This document shows positions 1-8,698 of a stretch of 64,000 nt of DNA, in pieces. Origin of the DNA: an uncultured Faecalibacterium sp. Lineage in GTDB: Bacteria; Bacillota; Clostridia; Oscillospirales; Ruminococcaceae. The position numbers and the translations under genes were made by a program. The stretch spans positions 1-64,000 of the forward strand of contig CAKSWQ010000005.1 in NCBI GenBank assembly GCA_934512105.1. The letters are read 5' to 3'. How positions within the stretch are numbered: the stretch's first letter is position 1; each line of letters starts with the position of its first letter. The notes under the pieces were generated by a model. The model had not been told where the DNA came from, did no database searches, and worked only from the letters and a program-made list of their open reading frames with translations.

Positions 1-608
1 TCGCGCTCCAGCACATAGATGTTCAGATCCAGATTCTGCTCGCCGGAGCGGTAGTCGTTGAACAGCAGCTCGGTCACACGGCCATCGGAATCAATGGTCA
101 GGGTGTAGTTGTCGTTCTTGCGGCCCTCGGGGATCTCGGTCTTTTGATAAGCCACGGTCACATCGGCACCGCTGGCCTGATGAGCAGCCAGCAGGGCGTT
201 GAAGTCGTAGTTGATGGCGATGTTGGCATCGCTCATGACCACATACTTCTCCTTCTGGTGCTCGAGGAAGTCCAGAATGGAACCCAGAGCCTCCACGCGG
301 CCGGAGTAGATACGCACGCCCTTTTCTGCAAAGGGAGGCACGATGTTCAGGCCGCCGTGACGGCGCGCCATATCCCACTCGCGGCCGGTGCCCAGATGAT
401 CCATCAGAGAGTGGTAGTTCTTACGCACCACGATGGAAACGTTGGAAACGCCGCAGTTGGCCATGCTGGACAGCACAAAGTCTACCATGCGGTAACGGCC
501 CGCAAAGGGGATCGAGGCCATTGCGCGCTCGGTCACCAGCTCGGGAACGGTATTGTCATAGCTGTTGGGGAAAATGATACCCAACGCATTGGTGTTCTGT
601 CTCAGCAT
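1..608 (-). CDS. glgD: GlgD-type glucose-1-phosphate adenylyltransferase subunit (partial, 3' end outside window)
   Basis: The first ~202 residues are visible, starting [13 protein letters not shown] on an ATG at 608 that overlaps the glgC stop by 7 bases, so the two are translationally coupled. The protein has the nucleotidyltransferase fold ([17 protein letters not shown], then a [13 protein letters not shown] segment) but lacks the GGRGSRL nucleotide loop present in GlgC. That is the hallmark of GlgD, the regulatory or non-catalytic partner in Firmicute ADP-glucose pyrophosphorylase. It is last in the visible glgB-glgC-glgD operon and its C-terminus lies beyond base 1. The identification is firm; whether it retains activity is not visible here. 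Confidence 0.93.
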   Translation of the reverse strand, partial: MLRQNTNALGIIFPNSYDNTVPELVTERAMASIPFAGRYRMVDFVLSSMANCGVSNVSIVVRKNYHSLMDHLGTGREWDMARRHGGLNIVPPFAEKGVRIYSGRVEALGSILDFLEHQKEKYVVMSDANIAINYDFNALLAAHQASGADVTVAYQKTEIPEGRKNDNYTLTIDSDGRVTELLFNDYRSGEQNLDLNIYVLER

Positions 609-1795
609 ACTTCCACACCCTCCTTGACGGATTCAAACACTTTTGCGCCCTCCTTGACGGTAGCGCCTGCACCGATGGTCAGACCGGTGCCAACGTGGGC
701 AATAGCGCCCTCGCCGCCGACCTTTGCACCTGCGCCCACAACAACGTCCTCAGCAAGGATACAGCGCTTGACCACGGCACCTGCCTTGACCACGACACCG
801 TCCATCAGCACGGCGTCCTCAACGGTAGCGCCCTCTTCCACAACGACGCCTGCGCTCAGCACAGAGTGCTTGACGTTGCCGTAGATCTTGCAGCCCTCGG
901 TGATGAGGGAGTCCTGCACAACGGCGCGCTCGCCGATCTTCTGGGCGGGCAGCACGGGGTTGCGGCTGTAAATCTTCCAAGTCTTATCAAAGATATCGAT
1001 GCCGGAGTTCTCGGGGTCCAGCACCTCCATGTTGGCTTCCCACAGGCTGTCGATGGTGCCCACATCGCGCCAGTAACCGGCAAAGCGGTAGGCGTACATC
1101 TTGCGGCCGTCACGCAGCAGGGCGGGGATGATGTTCATGCCGAAGTCGTTCTTGGAGTTGGGGTCGGCCTCGTCCTCGATCAGATACTTCTTGAGCACAT
1201 CCCAGTTGAAGATGTAGATGCCCATGGAGGCCAGATTGGACTTGGGCACCGGGGGCTTCTCCTGGAACTCGGTGATGCGGTCGGTCTCGTCCGCCACCAT
1301 CAGGCCGAAGCGGGAAGCTTCCTTCCAGTCCACTTCCATAACGGCCACAGAGAACTCTGCGCCCTTTTCCTTGTGGAAGCGCAGGAAGTCGGCGTAGTCC
1401 TGCTTGCAGATCTGGTCACCGGACAGGATGATGACGTACTCGGGATCATAGCTGTCGATGAAGCCGATGTTCTGGTAGATGGCGTTTGCAGTGCCCTTGT
1501 ACCAGTCGGTGCCGTTTGCCTGCTCGTAAGGGGGCAGGGTGTGCACACCGCCGTGCAGACGGTCCAGATCCCAGGGCTGACCGTTACCGATGTACTCGTT
1601 CAGCTTCTGGGGCTGGTACTGCGTTGCGATACCAACGGTGTCGATATTGGAGTTGACGCAGTTGGACAGCGGGAAGTCCACGATGCGGTACTTGCCGCCG
1701 AAGGACACCGCAGGTTTTGCCGTCTTTTGTGTCAGCGCGTATAAGCGCGAGCCACGTCCACCGGCAAGGATCATTGCCACGATTTCTTTTGCCAT
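602..1795 (-). CDS. glgC: glucose-1-phosphate adenylyltransferase (ADP-glucose pyrophosphorylase)
   Basis: This 397-residue protein would make ADP-glucose from glucose-1-phosphate and ATP, the committed step of bacterial glycogen synthesis in the cytoplasm. The N-terminus carries the complete signature [21 protein letters not shown] around residues 9-29, followed by [14 protein letters not shown]. The GDQICKQDY segment is the acceptor-site region. The last ~110 residues are hexapeptide repeats rich in V, G and A (left-handed beta helix), which in this family mediates oligomerisation and allostery. Length is normal. It lies 86 bases downstream of glgB and overlaps glgD, so the three form one minus-strand operon. 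Confidence 0.96.
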   Translation of the reverse strand: MAKEIVAMILAGGRGSRLYALTQKTAKPAVSFGGKYRIVDFPLSNCVNSNIDTVGIATQYQPQKLNEYIGNGQPWDLDRLHGGVHTLPPYEQANGTDWYKGTANAIYQNIGFIDSYDPEYVIILSGDQICKQDYADFLRFHKEKGAEFSVAVMEVDWKEASRFGLMVADETDRITEFQEKPPVPKSNLASMGIYIFNWDVLKKYLIEDEADPNSKNDFGMNIIPALLRDGRKMYAYRFAGYWRDVGTIDSLWEANMEVLDPENSGIDIFDKTWKIYSRNPVLPAQKIGERAVVQDSLITEGCKIYGNVKHSVLSAGVVVEEGATVEDAVLMDGVVVKAGAVVKRCILAEDVVVGAGAKVGGEGAIAHVGTGLTIGAGATVKEGAKVFESVKEGVEVC

Positions 1796-1881
1796 AGCTT
1801 TATTCTCCCCTTTAGCATTTCCTTTTTGGAAATGATAGTCAACAGATCAGAATGTTCGTGCGTGCATCCGTGTGGGCATCC

Positions 1882-4161
1882 TTACTCCTTGGGTGCTTTT
1901 GCTTTGCGGGTGCGCTTTGCGGGTTTGGTTTCCGCTTCGGTCTCAGGCTTTGCTTTTGCCGCAGTCTTTGCCTTGGCGGCGGTTTTCTTTACCGGCTTTT
2001 CCGCTGCGGCTTCGGGCTTTGCCTTGGGCTTGGCAGCGGTCTTTTTTGCTTTATCCGGTTTTTCATCCGCCGGTTCGGCGGCCTTGGCCTTGGTGGTGCG
2101 GGTCTTTTTTACCGGCTTGTCGGCGTCCGGCTCGGCTTTCGCCTTGCGGGTCGTCTTTTTTACCGCCTTTTCCACGGCGTCCTTGACGGTGGTCTTTTTA
2201 GCGGTCTTTTTTTCCGGCTTATCCGTGCTGTCCTCTGCTGCCTTGCGGGTACGCTTTGCGGGCACCTCAAAGTACAGGGTACTCATGGGCGGCAGGGTGA
2301 CGGTGATGCTCTGCTCAAAGCCGTGCTGCGGCTTTTTGTGGGTGCGCAGCGGCTTGTTGTGCACAGTGCCGGAGCCGCCGAAGGCGGCATCATCGCTGTT
2401 CAAAATCTCCTTGTAGGTGCCGGATACCGGTGCGCCGAGGGTGTAGCCCTCGCGCAGGACGGGGTTGAAGTTGCAGATGACAAGGATCTGCTTGCCGGCG
2501 GCGTCCTTGCGCAGGAAGGCGATGACGCTCTGCTGCGAGTCGTCCGGGACGATCCACTGGAAGCCCTCCCAGCTGTAATCGATCTGCCAGAGGGCAGGGT
2601 GCTCTTTATAGAAGGCGTTCAGGGTGCGGACGTAGTTCTGCAGCTCGGCGTGCTTGTCGTAATCCAGAAGCATCCAGTCCAGCTGCTTTGCTTCGCTCCA
2701 CTCGGCAAACTGACCGAACTCCTGTCCCATGAACAGCAGCTTCTTGCCCGGGTGCGCCATCATGTAGCCGAAGAAGGTGCGCAGGTTGGCAAACTTGTCG
2801 TCATACTCGCCGGGCATCTTGTTCAGCAGGCTGCCCTTGCCGTGCACCACTTCATCGTGGCTGATGGGCAGGACAAAGTTCTCGCTGAAAGCGTAGAAGA
2901 AGCTGAAGGTCACCTTGTTGTGGTTGCCTGCGCGGAACAGCGGGTCAGTCTTCATGTAGCTGAGCATATCGTTCATCCAGCCCATGTTCCACTTGAAGTT
3001 GAAGCCCAGACCACCATCCGAAGCGGGCTTTGTGACCATGGGCCACGCGGTGGACTCCTCGGCGATCATGTACTTGTGGGGGTGACGACCCAGCACGGTG
3101 TTGTTCAGCTTGCGCAGGAAGGCGATGGCTTCCAGATTCTCCTTGCCGCCGTCCTTATTGGGCTCCCATTCGCCCTGCTTGCGGTTGTAGTCCAAATACA
3201 GCATGGAGGCCACGGCATCCACACGCAGACCATCGATGTGGTACTGCTCCAGCCAGTACAGTGCGCTGGAAATGAGGAAGCTCTGCACCTCGTTGCGGCC
3301 GAAGTCGAACACCATGGTGCCCCACTCCTTGTGCTCGCCGCGCTTGGGGTTGGGGTCCTCGTAGCAGGCCTCGCCGTCAAAGTTGTACAGGCCGAACTGG
3401 TCTTTGGGGAAGTGGGCGGGCACCCAGTCCATGATGACGCCGATGCCGGCGGCGTGCATCTTATCCACAAAGGCCATAAAGTCCTTGGGGGTGCCGTAGC
3501 GGCTGGTGGGTGCAAAATAGCCGGTGACCTGATAGCCCCAGCTGCCGTCAAACGGATATTCCATCACCGGCAGCAGCTCTACATGGGTGTAGCCCATATC
3601 CTTGATGTACGGGATCAACTCGTCTGCCAGCTCGGAGTAGTTGTAGGGCTTGCCGCCCTCCTTCAGCTTCCAGCTGCCGGCGTGCATCTCGTAGATATTC
3701 ATCGGGCCGTTGATCACGTCCGCCTTTTTCTGCGCGGCCTGCCATGCGGCATCGTGCCATGCAAAGCCGGACAGATCGTAGACCTTGCTGCCGTTGGACG
3801 GCCGGGTCTCGGCGTGGAAGGCGTAAGGATCAGCCTTGTAGACAAGGTCGCCTGCGCGGGTGGTCACGCAATATTTATAAACATCGTATTCCTTCATGCC
3901 GGGAATGAACAATTCCCACACGGAATCGCCATCCACCTTGCGCATGGGATGGCTGCCGGGCTTCCAGCTGTTGAAGTCGCCCACAACACTGATGGCTGCG
4001 GCGTGCGGTGCCCATACACGGAACACGACGCCGGATTCCCCGACCCGCGTTTCCAGATGTGCGCCGAAGTAGCGGTAAGCCTCGCAGTTGTTGCCCTGCT
4101 TGAACAGGTACACCGGCAGATCCGATGTATTGCTCTGAATCTTTTCTTCGGTCGGTTTCAT
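1882..4161 (-). CDS. glgB: 1,4-alpha-glucan branching enzyme with Lys/Ala-rich C-terminal tail
   Basis: A GH13 glycogen branching enzyme of 759 residues, introducing alpha-1,6 branches into glycogen. A CBM48-like N domain (~30-130) precedes the TIM barrel. Catalytic signatures are HIDGLRVDAVASM (nucleophile Asp315), MIAEEST (acid/base around Glu368) and SHDEVVHG (Asp436). The enzyme proper ends near residue 634 (TLYFEVPAKR). Residues ~635-759 form a low-complexity tail of Lys, Ala, Thr, Pro and Glu with recurring KPxKKT and AKAK units, resembling histone H1 or bacterial HU-like tails; this is not part of a standard GlgB. The start has a GGAGGAG ribosome site. It is the first gene of the operon. 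Confidence 0.95.
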   Translation of the reverse strand: MKPTEEKIQSNTSDLPVYLFKQGNNCEAYRYFGAHLETRVGESGVVFRVWAPHAAAISVVGDFNSWKPGSHPMRKVDGDSVWELFIPGMKEYDVYKYCVTTRAGDLVYKADPYAFHAETRPSNGSKVYDLSGFAWHDAAWQAAQKKADVINGPMNIYEMHAGSWKLKEGGKPYNYSELADELIPYIKDMGYTHVELLPVMEYPFDGSWGYQVTGYFAPTSRYGTPKDFMAFVDKMHAAGIGVIMDWVPAHFPKDQFGLYNFDGEACYEDPNPKRGEHKEWGTMVFDFGRNEVQSFLISSALYWLEQYHIDGLRVDAVASMLYLDYNRKQGEWEPNKDGGKENLEAIAFLRKLNNTVLGRHPHKYMIAEESTAWPMVTKPASDGGLGFNFKWNMGWMNDMLSYMKTDPLFRAGNHNKVTFSFFYAFSENFVLPISHDEVVHGKGSLLNKMPGEYDDKFANLRTFFGYMMAHPGKKLLFMGQEFGQFAEWSEAKQLDWMLLDYDKHAELQNYVRTLNAFYKEHPALWQIDYSWEGFQWIVPDDSQQSVIAFLRKDAAGKQILVICNFNPVLREGYTLGAPVSGTYKEILNSDDAAFGGSGTVHNKPLRTHKKPQHGFEQSITVTLPPMSTLYFEVPAKRTRKAAEDSTDKPEKKTAKKTTVKDAVEKAVKKTTRKAKAEPDADKPVKKTRTTKAKAAEPADEKPDKAKKTAAKPKAKPEAAAEKPVKKTAAKAKTAAKAKPETEAETKPAKRTRKAKAPKE

Positions 4162-4218
4162 AGACTGCTCCTCCCCGTGCGGAAGCCGAGAATGGCATCC
4201 GCAGCTTTGTACTCTTTT

Positions 4219-4247
4219 ATATTAAAAGGTTTTGACCATTTTTGCAA
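4219..4247 (-). promoter_or_regulatory. putative sigma-A promoter of the glg operon
   Basis: Read on the minus strand, TTGCAA (4242-4247) is separated by 17 bases from TAATAT (4219-4224), about 60 bases upstream of the glgB start. Pattern match only. Confidence 0.5.
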
Positions 4248-4398
4248 GACTTTTTGTCCAAAATTCAAATACAATTACTACAAAATTTCTTGCTTTCTCT
4301 GTATGTTGTGGGCATACTATCTAAAATTTGCGGCTCGACATCGTGTAAACTGCTCATTTACCAAACGGTTCCGGCGAAAGCGTTGCGAAAACAGGAAA

Positions 4399-4434
4399 GG
4401 GGTTCAGGAAAGTCCGCAGACTTTCCTGAACCCC
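4399..4434. other. isolated perfect hairpin (16-bp stem, 4-base loop)
   Basis: GGGGTTCAGGAAAGTC pairs perfectly with GACTTTCCTGAACCCC around a CGCA loop. It sits upstream of the glg promoter and downstream of the 3D-protein terminator. AT-rich sequence follows on the plus strand, so it may be an old terminator or part of a small mobile remnant. The rest of 4162-4688 holds the glg promoter, one repeat fragment and a terminator, with no convincing gene. Confidence 0.5.
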
Positions 4435-4517
4435 GAAATAAAAATATTTTTCCGCTTATCATGCCCGGAGCAAAAGCGGAGGGCATTTTAAATCGGTTTT
4501 TGCAGATGGTCGGCAAC

Positions 4518-4563
4518 CTCGCCCTCTCAGGCGCTCCCGCGCCAGCTCTCCCAAAGGGAGAGC
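4518..4563. repeat. fragment of the dispersed CCCTCTCAG intergenic repeat family
   Basis: The segment CGCCCTCTCAGGCGCTCCCG and the following AGCTCTCCCAAAGGGAGAGC match the left end of the larger copy at 23683. Only one end is present, so this is a truncated copy. Confidence 0.6.
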
Positions 4564-4627
4564 CAAGTTGTTAGCCTCGCGGCTAAAGTATTAGACAAAA
4601 TTTAGTTACAAACGTTCCTGTGAAAAT

Positions 4628-4662
4628 AAAAAATCGGAGCACCCGCGGGCGCTCCGATTTTT
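4628..4662. terminator. strong rho-independent terminator, functional in both directions
   Basis: AAATCGGAGC and GCTCCGATTT flank ACCCGCGGGC, with A tracts on the left and T tracts on the right. It ends the minus-strand 3D-domain gene. Confidence 0.85.
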
Positions 4663-4688
4663 AGTGGTTATTGGGTTTTGTTTACAGC

Positions 4689-5852
4689 TCAGTCCACAAC
4701 GTAGACGTTGACCTGGATCGCGCCATTGATGACGCTTTCGGCGTAGGTCTCGTAGAACAGGTCTACAAGGATCTGCCCCTTCTGGACGGCAATGCCGGTG
4801 TCGGTGGCCACGGCGTAGCCGTAGACGAACTTGCCGTCGGTGGAGGTGATGTAGAGCTTGGTGCCGTAGGGGATCACGTCCGGGTCCACAGCCACGGTGC
4901 CGTAGCCCAGCCCCAGACCGGAAGAGCCTTTGCCACTGCGGGAATAGTAGCCGGTGGCCTTGCCGGTGAGCACCTTGCTATAAGAGGTGGGGGCGTTGGT
5001 GGTGCCGTCTGCGCCGGTCAGGGGGGACACCGGCGCGCCTGCGCCGTAGGTCTTGATAACGTGATCAGTGGGCTCCACCGTGGTGGTGGTATCCACAACG
5101 GTGCTGTTCTCCAGTTCGCCGTCCACATAGCGGTCGCGGGTGGTCACGGTCTGCTGACCGGCTGCACCGTGCTGCACCGTGGTGGTGCGGCCGGTGTTGC
5201 GGAAGTACAGGCTGGTGTAGACATACTGGGTGTCGTAAGGGATGGCCTGTGTCTCCACACGCTCTGCGTAGTCCACGCGGTGGACTATGATCTTGCTGCC
5301 GGCGGTCACAACATGATCCAGTGCCGGCTCGGTGTAGTCGTCCCCTTCAAGGGTGATACCGGCGCGCTCCAGTGCATCGGCTACGGTGCCGAACACCAGC
5401 TTGACCGGGTACTCCTGCCCATCAGCGGTGATGCTGACGGTGAATGCGCGCTCGATGTTCAGGGAGGCAAGATTGCCGCTGAACGCAGTGTAGTAGACCT
5501 CATCGCCCTCTTCAGAGCGGATGCCGGAAAGGTGCATGACCTGTGCGGGGGAAGCATCGGCATCGGTCAGAAGGACCTGCCGTGCACCATTGGAGTCGGT
5601 GACGTAGGTCAGCCGCAGATTTGCAGCGGTGACGCCAAGGGTAGCCACAAGGCATACCACCATGACACAAAATGCCAGCACACGGGGAGATACTGCCTGC
5701 TTTGCGGCAGTAACTGCTTTCTTCAATTTAACGGAAGCGATACGAGACAACTCCTCTCTTTGTCGTATTTGGTGCGGCCGCGGGTCTGTATTGCATCGGC
5801 ACCCCGGCCGCCCGGACTGTGGCTGCTTTGGGTATAAGCGCCTTACAGTCAA
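4689..5852 (-). CDS. 3D (Asp-Asp-Asp) domain cell-wall protein with G5/ubiquitin-like region, YabE-type
   Basis: A membrane-anchored, cell-surface protein. One hydrophobic segment (LAFCVMVVCLVATLGVTAAN) is followed by DUF348-like ubiquitin-fold repeats and a G5-like stretch. The C-terminal ~100 residues are a 3D domain with its three aspartates in VAVDPDVIPYGTKLY, AVATDTG and LVDLFY. This domain is the double-psi barrel of MltA/RpfB-type muralytic enzymes, so a role in peptidoglycan cleavage is likely. The start is uncertain. The long form begins with TTG at 5852 behind AAAGAGAG; an alternative TTG at 5750 directly abuts AGAGAGGAG and would shorten the cytoplasmic part by 34 residues. Confidence 0.85.
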   Translation of the reverse strand: MTVRRLYPKQPQSGRPGCRCNTDPRPHQIRQREELSRIASVKLKKAVTAAKQAVSPRVLAFCVMVVCLVATLGVTAANLRLTYVTDSNGARQVLLTDADASPAQVMHLSGIRSEEGDEVYYTAFSGNLASLNIERAFTVSITADGQEYPVKLVFGTVADALERAGITLEGDDYTEPALDHVVTAGSKIIVHRVDYAERVETQAIPYDTQYVYTSLYFRNTGRTTTVQHGAAGQQTVTTRDRYVDGELENSTVVDTTTTVEPTDHVIKTYGAGAPVSPLTGADGTTNAPTSYSKVLTGKATGYYSRSGKGSSGLGLGYGTVAVDPDVIPYGTKLYITSTDGKFVYGYAVATDTGIAVQKGQILVDLFYETYAESVINGAIQVNVYVVD

Positions 5853-6009
5853 ATACGATGCTCTCTTTGGGTAAAAAGAATGAGCACCGTATTACAGGTT
5901 GGAATCCGCTTTGGGCAGACCACAAAACTGCCCCAGCACGGGCCGCATCTGCCCATGCCGTGCCGTACGCAGGACGGCTTTTTACTTCATCCAGATAGAA
6001 TTTAAACGC

Positions 6010-6025
6010 TGCAACGTTCGTTGCA
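6010..6025. promoter_or_regulatory. operator-like dyad TGCAACG-TT-CGTTGCA
   Basis: Perfect 7-bp arms around a 2-base centre lie just downstream of the -10 of the minus-strand promoter at 6034-6062, where a repressor would block initiation. The cognate regulator is unknown. Confidence 0.4.
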
Positions 6026-6033
6026 CAAACGGT

Positions 6034-6062
6034 ATTTTACCAGACCGTAAAGCATCTGTCAA
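6034..6062 (-). promoter_or_regulatory. sigma-A promoter of the 3D-domain gene
   Basis: On the minus strand TTGACA (6057-6062), 17-base spacer, TAAAAT (6034-6039). This predicts a leader of about 175 bases before the long start. Confidence 0.65.
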
Positions 6063-6472
6063 ATTTGCGTCTCACACTTTGTTAGATTTGTAACATTATT
6101 TTTTGTGCAATTTTCACAGTGTTTTTTTTGATATTTTGGTTTTTAGGTAGTTTCCTTCTGATTTTTTCCTTTTTTCTGCGGGTGTTTTGTTCATGAATTT
6201 TTAACATTTGCGTCAGCTTTTTTCCCTGCAAATAAGGCCGCGGCAACGGCCGCTGCGCCAAAAACAAGCTGCCCCACATCGCTGGTTTTGCATGGAAAAC
6301 CAGCAGGGGAATTACCCGGTTGCGGCAGGGGAGAAAAGCCTGCATTTCCGGCACCAAAACCCCGTTTAGCAAAATGCCGAAGAACAGAAAATTTCACATT
6401 TTCTGTACACACTGGATAGTTTTGCACCCCCGGCGGTACAATCGGGACAGCAAACAGAAAAGGAGGTTTTGC

Positions 6473-8071
6473 ATGGAGATCGAGATCCTCAAGCAGCAGT
6501 GCGGCGGCACCGAATTTGTGCCCCGGCCGCACCGGCTGCACCTTGGCGCACAGAACGCCGAGGGGGTGGACCGGCTGCAGTTCATCTTGCCTGCAGCGTG
6601 GGCGGGGTGCACCATGGCGCTGTATCTGCGCCGTAGCGACGGGGTGCAGCTGGCTGCCATTCCGCTGGACACCGACGGCAGCGTGACGGTGGACCGCCGC
6701 CTGACCGGCAGCGTGCGGGGACAGTGGATGCTGGCCGCCATAAACGGCGGTTACACCGCCTACACCCGCCCCGGCAGCTACGATGTGTACGCCACGCTGC
6801 CCACGGATGGCGGCAGTGAGGAGCTGCCGCCCTCGGTGTACGAGCAGTTCGTGGCGCGCGTGCTGGAAAGTGCCCGTGCCGCAGCGGAGAGCGCCCGCCG
6901 CGCTGAGAACGGCGCAGCAGACACCGCCGTACAGGCGGCGCTGGCGCAAAAGGCTGCGGACAAAATTCTGGCCGACCGCACCGATGCCGATGCCTGCGCA
7001 AAGCGTGCAGAGGCCGCCGCGCTGCGGGCAGAAAACTACGCGCCCAAGGACGGCACGGTGCTGAGCGTGAACGGCAAGGGCGGCGCAGTGCATCTGGATG
7101 CACAGGATGTGGCAGCGGTGCCGCTGCCGGCGCAGCCTCTGCCCGGCGAGGTGGTGCGTATCCTCAGCGTGGATACCGCCACCGGTGCGGTGCAGACCGA
7201 CACCACCCCGCTGCCGGACCTACGCCCTTATGTGCGCAGCGAGAGCGTGCCCACGGCGGCAACGCCCGGCGCGGTGCGGGCAGATGGGAGGTACGGCGTT
7301 GCGGTGCGGGCAGACGCCACCCTGACCACCGTGCCTGCCACGGCGGCGCAGCTGGATCGCATGACCGAGGCCTATGCGCCCCTGACCCCGGCGCTGCTGC
7401 CCTACGGCGTAAAAAAGGCGCTGACCAGTGCCGCCGGGGCAGCAAGCTGGTCGGCGCAGGAAAAGGCGGCAGCACTATTGCAGTTGGGCGCGGACGACCG
7501 GTTCTACTCCAAGGCCGAGGCTGACCGAAAATTCAGTACGGGCTACACCCTGCCGTGCGCCACCGCAGCCATGCTGGGCGGCGTGAAGGCCGGGCGGGGT
7601 CTGACCGTGCGTGCGGACGGCACACTGGAAGTGACGGAGGAAAACCTTGACACGGTGCTGGGCTTTAGTCTGGCCGAAAAACTGAAACGACTGGAAAGGA
7701 TGATGAACATGGACGGAAAGCTGGTCTATACCGGCACAGGCGCTGCGGGCAAATCTGCCACGAGCCTGACTGTGCCGGGCACGGTGGACTACATTGTGGT
7801 GCGGATGGTGGCACCCACGGCAGAAAACAGCACGAACCCGGTCGCCGCTGCTGCGGAGTACGGCAGCACCCGCATCGTGCGGGGCGGCACGGCGGTGGCC
7901 ATGGTGGGCGGCGCAAGCTCTGACTTCAGCAACGGCGTCAAATGCAGCGGCGCGGCGCCGGTAAGGGTCAGCTTTGCAGACAGCGGCGTGCTGAGCATCG
8001 GCGTTGTGAGAACGGACACGAGTCTCAGCTTTGAGTATCCCTTCAATGTAGAGGGCTACCAGTATGTGTAA
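6473..8071 (+). CDS. phage tail fibre / baseplate upper (BppU-like) protein
   Basis: A 532-residue protein opening a phage-type cassette; AAGGAGG precedes its ATG. The N-terminal ~120 residues look like the beta-rich N domain of baseplate upper proteins. An Ala/Arg/Glu-rich coiled coil follows (~140-200, ESARAAAESARRAENG). Next is the fibre-repeat motif VLSVNGKGGAVHLDAQDVAA, typical of tail-fibre shafts (VNGKxGAVxLxAxDV). A later MLGGVKAGRGLTV segment is also common in fibres, and the C-terminal ~110 residues are beta-rich. The likely role is receptor binding or a surface fibre. No upstream tail genes are present. Family assignment is by motif, not alignment. Confidence 0.75.
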   Translation: MEIEILKQQCGGTEFVPRPHRLHLGAQNAEGVDRLQFILPAAWAGCTMALYLRRSDGVQLAAIPLDTDGSVTVDRRLTGSVRGQWMLAAINGGYTAYTRPGSYDVYATLPTDGGSEELPPSVYEQFVARVLESARAAAESARRAENGAADTAVQAALAQKAADKILADRTDADACAKRAEAAALRAENYAPKDGTVLSVNGKGGAVHLDAQDVAAVPLPAQPLPGEVVRILSVDTATGAVQTDTTPLPDLRPYVRSESVPTAATPGAVRADGRYGVAVRADATLTTVPATAAQLDRMTEAYAPLTPALLPYGVKKALTSAAGAASWSAQEKAAALLQLGADDRFYSKAEADRKFSTGYTLPCATAAMLGGVKAGRGLTVRADGTLEVTEENLDTVLGFSLAEKLKRLERMMNMDGKLVYTGTGAAGKSATSLTVPGTVDYIVVRMVAPTAENSTNPVAAAAEYGSTRIVRGGTAVAMVGGASSDFSNGVKCSGAAPVRVSFADSGVLSIGVVRTDTSLSFEYPFNVEGYQYV

Positions 8072-8083
8072 GGGTGGTGCGGC

Positions 8084-8698
8084 ATGAATGAGATGACCAT
8101 CCGGCTGGAGCGCAACGGCGCGGCAGCGGTGCCCGGCGGGCAGCTGCTGCTGGGGTACGCGGGCAACCGGGGCAACTACCGGCTGTGCATCGAGCAGCGG
8201 GGAGAGTGGAAGGGGCTGACCGTGTGCGCCCACTGGCACACCCCCGGCGCAAGCGCGGCTACGCTGGTGGAAAACGGAATGCTGACCGTACCGGCGGCGG
8301 TGACGGCGGTGCCCGGCGCGGGATGCATCACCTTTGAGGGCACAGACGGCAGCCGCACCGTGACCAGTGCCGATGTACGGTGTAAGGTGTGTGCCAACAG
8401 TGGTACGGCAGAGGGCACGATGCCTGCCCCGGCCACCCCTGCGTGGGAGGCGCTGGTAGGGCTGCTGGGCACAGGCGGCATTTCCGCAGCGGAAAAACAG
8501 GCACTGCTGACCGTGCTGCGCACGCTGGCGGCGGGCAATGAGGCTGCAACGGCGGCCTGCGACCGCCTGGCGGCGCTGTGGGGCACCACACAGCCGGAAA
8601 AGCCTGACCCACCGCAGCCGGATCCGCCGACAGACAAGGTTTTCGCCGTGCTGGGACGGGCGATCCTTGGAAAAATGATCTTAGGGAGGAACGAATGA
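8084..8698 (+). CDS. phage baseplate-associated protein (BppU-like N domain)
   Basis: A 204-residue protein 12 bases after the tail-fibre gene and overlapping the next gene by ATGA. The N-terminal ~110 residues (MTIRLERNGAAAVPGGQLL to VTSADVRCKV) are beta-rich and resemble the small domain that starts many Firmicute phage baseplate/fibre proteins. A Pro-rich hinge (PEKPDPPQPDPPTDK) precedes a short hydrophobic tail. No enzyme motifs are visible. Its place between a fibre protein and a lectin-like protein suggests an adaptor in the same appendage; that is an inference from context. Confidence 0.55.
   Translation: MNEMTIRLERNGAAAVPGGQLLLGYAGNRGNYRLCIEQRGEWKGLTVCAHWHTPGASAATLVENGMLTVPAAVTAVPGAGCITFEGTDGSRTVTSADVRCKVCANSGTAEGTMPAPATPAWEALVGLLGTGGISAAEKQALLTVLRTLAAGNEAATAACDRLAALWGTTQPEKPDPPQPDPPTDKVFAVLGRAILGKMILGRNE

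Larger units (their letters stand above)
5853..6472. other. 620-base intergenic region between divergent 3D gene and phage-like cassette
   Basis: No convincing gene is seen. It holds the 3D-gene promoter with a dyad on its downstream side and a very AT-rich T-tract stretch at 6090-6200. The upstream region of the cassette ends with a clean AAGGAGG site at 6459-6466. No phage structural remnants are recognisable in any frame. Confidence 0.6.

Noticed and set aside
1852-4491. 879-codon open frame on the plus strand opposite glgB
   Set aside because: Shadow of a GC-rich gene: it mirrors the Lys/Ala-rich tail and conserved GlgB motifs, has no ribosome site, and reads as Leu/Val/His-rich low-complexity protein.
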